Assembly (NCBI GenBank): GCA_032164245.1
Contig: JAVMKO010000004.1
Coordinates: 33,023,626-33,087,625 of the forward strand
DNA length: 64,000 nucleotides
Direction of reading: 5' to 3'
Source: Sternotherus odoratus
Taxonomy: Eukaryota; Chordata; Testudines; Kinosternidae
Numbering within the stretch: position 1 is the stretch's first letter; the number at the start of each line of letters is the position of its first letter. A model generated the notes under the pieces. The model was given only the letters and a program-made list of their open reading frames with translations, was not told where the DNA came from and searched no databases. A program made the translations under genes and the position numbers. Of the stretch, positions 56,141 to 64,000 are shown piece after piece.

Positions 56141-56389
56141 AGCCCAGCACACACGTGTTGGAAATCAGTTAAGCATCACCTACTGACCAACTTCTAGCTG
56201 GGGGATACAAGTCAGGGCTTCAGCCCCATGAGGCTGGGGGGATCAGGAGAGAGAAAACTGAGAATATGCTCTCCTGTAGCTGCAGCAGAAGGTCACCTAC
56301 TACTTACACTAGTCATCCTGGCCTACTCTAGTTTTCACATGTAGTTTGGAGAGTACAAAAGTGAAGGTTACCCTTTCAACCTTAACTCT

Positions 56390-56428
<39 letters not shown>

Positions 56429-56680
56429 ATTGATACAGCCTTTGATTACACGATCACATCCTATTTCTCCAGCAATATAATAGTTTACTGTTTTATTCTA
56501 CAATTTGTTACATGTACAGCACCTTCTATTACTGGATACCATGCTGTGAATGACAGACAGTCTATGAAAATATTTCTGTTCAAAGGTCAAACCTGGTATG
56601 TAACAATTAAAGATGGCTTTTGTGGGGTATGGTTTTTTTTTTTTTTTAACGATATACCAGGCTTCCAGAATTCTGGCTAT
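56141..56680. other. Unique DNA with GT microsatellite and T-run
   Basis: (TG)n at 56395-56425 and a T-run near 56632-56648. No gene was seen. Confidence 0.6.
56395..56425. repeat. (TG)n microsatellite
   Basis: Perfect dinucleotide run of about 15 repeats. Confidence 0.95.
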
Positions 56681-56900
56681 ATCTACACTTAGAGCTGGGA
56701 TGTGAGTCTTAGTTCGCATATATGTGCACATTAATGTACCCACAGTAGCTCTACTCAAGCTAGCATACTAACAATAGTAGCGTAGCATGGGCAGCAGATA
56801 GGGCTAGCTGTCTCAAGAGTGTACCTGCCCAGCTGGAGTAAGTACTTGAGTGACTAGCCCAAGCCATCACCCCATATAGCATAGGTACAGAGCTAGCATA

Positions 56901-57375
56901 GGTAGTGTAGAACGCAAGAAGATTTTGTTACGGTTGTTGCTAGGGAAACACAATTGCTCCCACAGTCGACTCTAGGGAAAGGGTACTGTTGGTCAAGGTA
57001 ACCGCCTTGTACGCCAGTGTTATCTTGTGTCCCAGAGTTTCCCAGCTCCAGCTGCTACCTGCTTGCTGGCTTGTGTGAGATAGGGAAGCTAAACAAGGCA
57101 GTGCAGCAAAACAAGTTATTGCTATTCATGAGCTATGTATGAGATGCAACTGTGCACGGGTATTTCTGTGTCAGCGTGCCCCTGCATGTTGGGCTTCACC
57201 CTGAGCATGGCTTCAATGCGCCAGGCTTTTTCCCCGTCTCTCGGTGACCGCAATGCTGGGGGCCCGCGTTGTAGATGTGTCACGCTCACCTTCAATAAAC
57301 TCACCACTTTTATGCATCTAGCAGCTGTGTGTGCGCCTCGTTTCTACGGGACTCCGAGTACCCTGCAACAGGTAG
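56901..57375 (+). mobile_element. Solo endogenous-retrovirus-type LTR, TSD GGTAG
   Basis: The element (56906-57370, 465 bp) begins TGTAGAACGC and ends CCCTGCAACA, between two GGTAG copies. A poly(A) signal AATAAA sits at 57294-57299, about 75 bp from the 3' end, as in retroviral LTRs. It interrupts a hAT MITE, so it is younger than that MITE. No internal viral coding sequence remains: excision by LTR-LTR recombination is the usual explanation. Confidence 0.85.
57294..57299 (+). terminator. LTR poly(A) signal AATAAA
   Basis: CCTTCAATAAACTCACC in the solo LTR, at the expected distance from the CA terminus. Confidence 0.7.
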
Positions 57376-57412
57376 CATCTATGTGAGCGGGGAATCTCGC
57401 ATAGTCTAATTA

Positions 57413-60330
57413 TCCTGTTTTGTAAGACTTAACCCACCTCAAACACTCCATACTGCTTTTGCAAAGAAAATCAATCATGATTCAGCAGCAGAAGTGAATC
57501 CCCATAGCAACCTGCACAGAACTTGAGGGAGGAGCAGAACACAGGTTGTGGGAGGGACGAGTTTTTGGCAGATGCACCAGAAAAGTCTGTGGACAAGACT
57601 AGTATGCTTGCTGCAGTTGAAACACCTCTTTTTTGTGTTCTTAATTAAGAGAGTTTAGTTTTACGAGCATGGAAACCTTTGCAGGTTAGAAACAGGGTCC
57701 TACAGAAATCTGTTAAAATTTACAGTATCTTGTTACATCTCACTTTCTTCTTTCAGATGGACAGAGATTGGCAAAAGACCAGAATCCTTAATGAACAGTA
57801 ACTGACAACAGCAGGGGAAGTCCTTGTGCTTGCCAATGGTAGATTCATACCTTGTTCGCTTAAGCAGAAGTAGTTCTGGTTAATTCAAACACAAGTGGCC
57901 TGAATTGTATAACTTTGACGAAAGCACTTTCATGCAGATGCCTTATTGCATTTAACAATATTTTAAAATATTTCCTATAAACAAATCATGCTGAATAAAT
58001 TAATACAATGAGGATATGAGAATAAGAATGTATTTTTACTTTTGCAGAGCAATATCAAAGTGAAAGGCAGAGTATGAATTAACTTCCAAGTCAGAAATGC
58101 TATTGTTAAGCTAGCCAGTAACAGTGGCACGCTTTGGAGTTCACCCTAGGAAGTCAACCTAATTATTCCATGTATTTTGATCTATTGTTTGAAGAAATAA
58201 GGAAGTTTCTATCATGGGGTCGCAGTTGTATAAATGCTTTGACCTAATGAATTATTCGTTATGTCTAGATGGGAACTAACATTAGTATCTATTTTGGGGG
58301 GAGGGGAGGAAAGGAAAGGTTACCCTGCCCTGGGGGTGACAGATTTAACTATATATATGCTACCAGTCTCTCCCAGTGTTAGAGTAATTGACCCATTCAT
58401 TACTGTGGACTTGCTGACAATCTGTATTGTGCCTTTCCAAAGGATCAGAGGTTCAGTTTGGATAAGCCATCAACTGGTTACCCTCTGTCTAGTCATTATT
58501 CTCAGGATGATGTCAGCATAACCACACCAGCGCATGACAGTGTTTCTGGGAATGATTTTATTGTGCCAGTCAGTCAGTGGCTGTATGATTCTCAGAAGTA
58601 TTTGTCAGGGGTGGTAATGACCATCTGAAAGTAGCTGCTCTAAATATGCACTAGAGCTGGCCACTGAAGCCTAGGAAAGTGTATTTATTTATTTTTTCTT
58701 TGTATGAATGGCAACCAGCTACTGCAGTGATACATGCAATGAGATGTAAGCTTATCGTTTCCCTTTCATTTCCATGAGCAGAGGAAAGTCTGCATGGGAA
58801 CACAGCCTACACAAGTGTGGAGGTGGACTGTGCTGGAGTGTGTGTGTGTGTGTGTGGGGGGGGGGGGGGAGTGGCAGGAGGAGGCTGGAAGGTTTCTATG
58901 AGATTCTTCCTCCATCATACAGCCACCCCCTCCAAGCTGAGGCTCCAGGAGCAGCCATGTTCAGGAAAGCCTCCTTTCAACATTGTCCCTGTTGGAAGTG
59001 TGATTCATGGGAGCTAGATGAATCTGAGGACCACTGGAGAGCAGTGTGTTCTCCACTGGAACACCGGAACTATGAGTTTGCCGATGGAACTGGTAACTTC
59101 TTCAGAAATACTTCTGGAGAAACCGCCTTCTGAGAGAGAACCACAGTGAAATTCAATTAATTAAACCCCCCCCCCCCTTCTGTCTGCGAATGACCATCAA
59201 TAACTACTTGGTTAAGTTTGCATACTTACTATATGACTCAGTTACCCCTACAACTGGTTTCAATATTTTTTTCTGAGTAAGCTTTGCATTGTCTGCTGAG
59301 GAGAGTGGAACACAATATTCAAAGCTCCTACCATTCTTTTGACTCCCGGTTAACATCTTTAGTCTCCTGAATTCCATGCACTCTTCCCTCTCAGTGCCTC
59401 TAACCAGGACATTTGGATTAATGAGGAGAACTAAGGACTGGGCTGTGTTTTGTAGACCACTTTTGCACTGGAAATGTATTTTCCACAAACTGGGACCAAA
59501 TTTACAAACTAATCTGAAATGTTTGAGCACAATGGGTTTTTTAGTTCTTATTGCAACTAATACTATGACTCAGAACAATGGCAAAGAACAAAATTAAAAA
59601 CAGCAAAAAAGCACATCTTCTCCCCACACAATACTTAGGGCTTAATTATACAGCTGCATCCTGTGCTTTGCTAAGATGCAATGGAGCCCTGGTGACCGAC
59701 CAGCATTGAGTCATTACCCATTGAATATCCGTCTAATTACAGGAATTTTGTGGAGCGGGGGGCTTTTCAGTTCTCATTTTCAGCTTTATTTCTTGGCTCG
59801 TGAAATCTAGAGGACTCCACTGTTTCTGCTGATCTTACTAGGTGGCAAAGGGTGGAAATTACAGTAGAGGTGGGTGGGGTGAGAATATAATCAAATGTGT
59901 AGGAGTTAAACTATAACAATCTCAGAGCACTAGTGACCACTCAAAGATGTCTTCACTCTAGTAAAGCATGAAAAGTTTTGATTTGTTTACTTTAGAGAGG
60001 AGACTGGACATGATAAAATTATACAATGTGTGAGAAGATGTTGCCCCAAGGTACCATGAACCAGTAGTATATCAGGATTCAATATGCTATTAAACATAAC
60101 CCCAAGAGATTAGGAAGGTACCAACACTCCTGCTTTAGGGTTTTAGTTGACCTCTAACTATTTGGTATTGAGAGGAAACTTTCTTTGGGAAGCAGGTAAC
60201 TCCATAACTGCCTGCTGTTGGATTTTGATTTTTTGTTCCTTCCTCTGAAGTGGTACTGGTCAGTTTCAGTGACAGGACAAAATAGATCACTGATCTGATC
60301 CAGCATGGCAATTCTTATATTTGCTAGTAT
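57413..60330. other. Unique DNA with microsatellites
   Basis: A splice-acceptor-like TCACTTTCTTCTTTCAG ends at 57756, without a supported exon. (GT)n at 58838-58855 runs into a G-tract (58856-58869), and a C-tract lies at 59166-59177. A 119-codon frame at 58774-59133 runs through the GT/G tract and has no recognisable domain. Confidence 0.45.
58838..58869. repeat. (GT)n followed by G-tract
   Basis: GT dinucleotide run passing directly into about 14 G residues. Confidence 0.95.
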
Positions 60331-61342
60331 GAACTTGTAAGAGGGCATACCCCTGATCCCTATGCTCAGAGTACAGAGATCAGGGCTCTTATATGCCAGA
60401 CCAACAAGTCCTTCCCCCCGCCCCTCACCCCACTTTGCCAGTTGGGGTTTTTGGGATCACCAATCGAGTATACTTCCAAAACCTGGGAGGGGCCCCCAAT
60501 CTTCCCCACCCCAAGTTTGTCCCCCTCCCTGGGTTTCAAAGTCAGACACCTGAAGGCTGCTTTCCTTCACCCTCTGTCTCTCTCTACCTGAGAGACAGAC
60601 ACCTGGAGACTGCTTCCTCCCTTAACCCTGTCTCTCTCTACCTGAGAGACAGACACCTGGAGACTGCTTCCTCCCTTAACCCTGTCTCTCTCTACCTGAG
60701 AGACAGACACCTGGAGACTGCTTCCTCCCTTGACCCTGACTCTGTTTTCCTCCCTGGAAGCCAAAGTCAGATAACTGGGGGCTATACACCTCCCCCTACC
60801 TCCTCTCTTCCCTGTGAAGAGAGAAAAACCTTAAGGAAAATAAACCAGATGGTTTTAACTAGAAGATTTAATAAAGAAAAAGGTAAAGCAGAGATACAGA
60901 CACTTTACATGTGGGGTTCCCCACTTTCTTCTGAAAAGGAAAGAACACCCCAAAAGGCACGGCTTAATAGAAGAATCAAATGGTAATACTCACATTAGCT
61001 AAGTAGAAGTATCAGAAAAAGGTAGAGCCATCTTTATAGCCAAACATGGTCTAGAACCCTTGCCAGCTACCTTGGCAAGCTTCCTGCCTCACGTGCAGCC
61101 AAGATGGAACACTCCTGGCCCTGGCCTTGGCCTCCTCCCTGGAGACCAGCTAAGATGGAACTGACTGTTTTGCTCCTCCCTTCTTCCTGGGCTGGAGGCT
61201 CCTCCCTCCCTCCCTCCCTCATGGCAGAGAAACTCCCACATCACCTGTCTCAGACAACATAGCCCCCACCCAGGCAAGGCACACTGTATTAGATAACATA
61301 GCCCAACCCAGGCAAGGCACCCTCCATACTTATGACAGAACT
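60331..61342 (-). mobile_element. Solo LTR, TSD GAACT, about 1.0 kb
   Basis: The element (60336-61337) starts TGTAAGAGGG and ends CTTATGACA, with GAACT immediately on both sides. On the minus strand a TATA-like GGCTATAAAGATGG lies near 61030-61043 and an ATTAAA poly(A)-like word near 60876-60881. On that basis I orient it minus. It contains three 54-bp tandem repeats and, near its other end, a two-copy repeat of ACATAGCCC..CCCAGGCAAGGCAC. A partial relative is at 758-1012. The 197-codon plus-strand frame inside is produced by the 54-bp repeats. Confidence 0.85.
60575..60736 (+). repeat. Three 54-bp tandem repeats inside the LTR
   Basis: Units start at 60575, 60629 and 60683, each TGTCTCTCTCTACCTGAGAG then ACAGACACCTGGAGACTGCT. 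The copies are nearly identical. The preceding 60541-60573 is a diverged half-unit. The 0.76-kb relative ends at the equivalent of that half-unit. Confidence 0.95.
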
Positions 61343-63898
61343 ATTATTGGACCATTGACTTTACAGTAATCTATTATGGTTCCATTGAATTAAATAGACT
61401 TTGGATTGCACCCAAATCTCCTTTTTTCCACTTTGTTGTGTTTAAATATAGGTGCTGCACCTAATCAAATATCATTAACCAATAAATAAAGCTGCTGAAT
61501 AACAAAAAACTAGGAATGATTTCACCAAAAATTTTTTTGCGGTGTTCTAAATGGATCTGGTTTTTGTGGAATCTTCCACAGTATTTTTAACCAAAAGTTC
61601 TGCCAAAATTTTTTGATGGACAAACAAGTTTGATTAAAACACTGAGAGAAATGTTGGTAAATATTTTGGTTTTAAAAGGCACAAACTTTCTGCACATCTT
61701 GAGAATATATTTTCATGGAAAGTATCCATTTTGAGAAAAGGCCATCTTTGATAAGCTTTTCATACAGAAATTTGCATCTAGCTCTACTAATAACCTATCC
61801 CTAATGATCTGATACTGTAATTGCCAACAGTCTTTACAAAGAGGATCTCAAAAGCAATTGTAAACATACCTAAATAGTACAGCAAACAATGACAGTATTA
61901 AAAGCACCCTCAAATGGACTTTTCCTTTACCCAAGTAGGCATACACAAATAGCAATGTACCAGTTTAGAGCCTGTGGGAGATTGCCTAGGTTCAAAACTA
62001 ACCCTGAACCTCCTATGTTTTATTTGAGGGGAGCTGGGTGAGTGAATGAGCGGCTTATTCTCTGTAATAAGTAAATAATCTTCAGTTGGTGTGAATTGGT
62101 AGAGTGCTGTTAACTTTGCTGGAGTCGCACCAATTTTCATCAGCTGAGGATCTGTCCCAATACTCTCAGAACAGCTGTTAAAAGTAAAAAAAATCCTCTT
62201 TGAAAGCTGCTGGTTCAATTAGTGTCCCCACTCTTGGAGATGGAGTTTTACAGATTATAAAGCGAAGTGCTACAGTAAGTACACAGCATAGAAAAAGGCA
62301 GTAACAAGATAAAGTATAATTAAGGTGAATGTATGTTGGCTACAGTCCCATTCAAACAAAATGGAAGGCCATTTGTGGAGACCTGGCAAGACCAGGCCTG
62401 GAGTAAATCATCTTGGAATGTCTTCTGTCACGTGAGAAATCATGTCACCAGTGTAGAACTACTTTGTCTTATGTTCCCTTCCCATATAGCAAAGATTTTA
62501 ACATATTTTGTCTGAGAGATTAATTTAGATGTCTTTATTTATTTATTTATTTATTTATATTGGTGTCTTTCTCTTATTTAAAAAAAAACAAAACAAAAAA
62601 CCCCACCCTCTCTTCTTGTAAATAGACCCTGATTCAGCAAAGTACTTAGGAACAGGATTCAATCATCAGGACTACTTGCATTCTTAAAGTTAGCATGTGT
62701 TTGTCTCTTGCTAAATAAGGGTTGTAATTAAGATTTCATGGCTAACGTTAAGGGGAACAAGTACTGACAGATCCTCACAAAAACAAAGGAATCTCTGTCT
62801 GTGAGTAAAGAAGAGAACAGGTGGGTGCTATGCCATCTCCTGCTCAGTGTCCTAGACGTAGAAGTAGGGTCATGGCAGGTTGGCTTCCTGAATTTCACCT
62901 CAAAATGTACTAGTTCAATTGTTTTTTCATGCATGCAGGTTTTTTTTTTTTTTTACTCTTAAGCTGAAGATCAAAATGAGCTTCTCCTCAATAAATGAGC
63001 ATTGTAAGGGAAAAGTTAGCAGGAGGCAATGAACTTGTCCATTAGACAAGGTGGCATTAGATCAGGCGGAGGGGAAGCTTGCTCCTGTTGTATTACAACA
63101 GGAGTTACTGTGTGAGGAAAATAAAGTTATAAGTCATATTCTCCTTTTGTGGGGGGAGGGGGAAGAGTATTTTTGTTCTAGATCATTTCTAATCAAAACT
63201 TGATTCCTACAATAGTTTATGTGCAAGTTGCGTGACAGGAAGGAATTGTTTAAGTAGAAGAAACTTTGCTTTACTTTTAAAAAGCCAGTTTCATGCTATT
63301 TTGTATATGCTTGGAAGTACCATTCATTGCTTATGTCTAATAAATATGTATAAAGAATGTATCTGAGACTGACACAATATAGTAATTGGCTTGGTGCAAA
63401 TTTTTTTCTGTTTTACTTTTTCTCTAAATTCCCAACCATTTCTTAGGTTACTTCCTAAGTGACAAATCAACATGTTCTATTCCGCATTTAATTACACTTG
63501 GCATGAATATGACCACTAAGCTATCCTGAATAACAATATCAATTTTCAGTTATTTCCTCAATGTTTTTTGTTTGATACGAGAATGACATTTAGACAGATA
63601 TTAGTGTTTATATTCACTCCATTAAAGAGTTAAACTGAGGGGAGGGGGACGTTTTGGTCACTTTGGAGATGTACAAATCCTAATTTTCCTTGAAAACAAC
63701 ATTAGCTGAATAATACGAAGTGGGTATTGCATTGTGGAAAGTGTGTACCCTGTACATAATCTGTGTTTTATCTGTATAATCTATTGATGATGATGATGCT
63801 GTTACTGCAAATGTAAAAGGGTGAAAAAAGGTTTTGAAGTGGAAGACCTTGATTGTATTTGCTCCTCTTACACATGCAACACCTTGCCTGGGGTTGCA
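61343..63898. other. Mostly unique AT-rich DNA
   Basis: 61540-61780 (CCAAAAGTTCTGCCAAAATT, TTTTCATGGAAAGTATCC) may be a copy of the AT-rich repeat of 48.3 kb. 62090-62160 and 62620-62710 look like old foldback repeats. (TTTA)n at 62534-62559 and a T-run at 62940-62954. No gene was seen. Confidence 0.4.
62534..62559. repeat. (TTTA)n microsatellite
   Basis: Tetranucleotide run of about six repeats. Confidence 0.95.
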
Positions 63899-63899
63899 C

Positions 63900-64000
63900 A
63901 GACTCATAGATTTTCGGGCCAGTAATAATCTGCACATCAGAGGCCACAGAACCTCGCCCATCCACTCCTCTGATAGGCCCATAACCTGTGACTTAGTTAC
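63900..64000 (-). mobile_element. CR1 LINE 3' end, running off the window
   Basis: GACTCATAGATTTTCGGGCC AGTAATAATCTGCACATCAG AGGCCACAGAACCTCGCCCA is the inverse of a CR1 3' UTR; CATAACCTGTGACTTAGTTA follows as expected. The remainder lies outside the window. Confidence 0.8.

Larger units (their letters stand above)
56682..57412. mobile_element. hAT-type MITE, split by a solo LTR
   Basis: The left part (56682-56905) contains TATATCTACACTTAGAGCTG GG, CTCAAGCTAGCATACTAACA ATAGTAGC, GGGCTAGCTG and AGAGCTAGCATAGGTAG. After the inserted LTR it resumes with GGTAGCATCTATGTGAGCGG GGAATC, which matches the expected inverse end (GGGTATGTCTACNNGAGCTGGGAATC). It is related to the copy at 34.4 kb. Confidence 0.65.

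Noticed and set aside
57135..57386. 83-codon plus-strand frame overlapping the LTR end at 57.1-57.4 kb
   Set aside because: It covers the 3' part of a solo LTR, including the poly(A) signal; it is not a gene.
58774..59133. 119-codon frame, Cys-rich start
   Set aside because: The Cys/Val/Gly part is a translated GT and G microsatellite; the remainder matches nothing I recognise.
60575..60736. CRISPR array (three evenly spaced repeats)
   Set aside because: The copies are head-to-tail with no unique spacers, sit inside an LTR, and the genome is a vertebrate.
60393..60986. 197-codon plus-strand frame as a gene
   Set aside because: It lies inside a solo LTR and its middle is the translation of three 54-bp repeats.

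Overview
The window looks like non-coding vertebrate nuclear DNA, most likely from a turtle (a crocodilian is the main alternative). This rests on recognising repeat types rather than on any search: 3' ends of CR1 LINEs, a SINE with the motif CAGACTAACACGG, several hAT-type MITE families with ends like TATGTCTTCACTA, and ancient MIR/L2-like remnants. I found no host protein-coding exon, tRNA or rRNA gene. The open reading frames are short, lie inside repeats, or have no recognisable domain. The one clear coding remnant belongs to a retrotransposon. The region is therefore a gene desert or part of a very long intron.

Layout. 1-13 kb: mostly unique AT-rich DNA, with an LTR fragment (0.76-1.0 kb), two internally inverted SINE insertions (6.26-6.44 and 7.34-7.47 kb), a hAT MITE (8.7 kb) and a palindromic module pair (9.8-10.0 kb). 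13-21 kb: a short hAT MITE with target-site duplications (TSDs), a CR1 3' end (16.55-17.24 kb), a TA-flanked MITE (19.2 kb), and a MITE at 20-20.9 kb that carries a GC-rich 60-bp minisatellite preceded by an inverted copy of its own unit. 21-26 kb: quiet unique DNA. 26-39 kb: rich in LTR-like elements, with three apparent solo LTRs bounded by 5-bp TSDs (GTCCT, GTGCC, GAGGT), further fragments, and hAT MITEs. 41.3-42.5 kb: a 5'-truncated non-LTR retrotransposon of the restriction-like-endonuclease class (R2/NeSL/Utopia-like). 43.5-50.4 kb: a LINE graveyard (CR1 on both strands, L2, MIR-like). 54-61.4 kb: LTR-like repeats, including a solo LTR nested in a hAT MITE (TSD GGTAG) and a 1.0-kb solo LTR (TSD GAACT) with three 54-bp internal repeats. 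The window ends inside another CR1 tail.

There is no operon or pathway here. The content is a record of transposition: nested insertions give relative ages, several copies keep their TSDs, and two SINEs look like twin-priming products. The most unusual structure is the palindrome-derived minisatellite at 20.2-20.7 kb. Second is the dispersed RLE retrotransposon tail, whose reading frame is intact except for one in-frame TGA.
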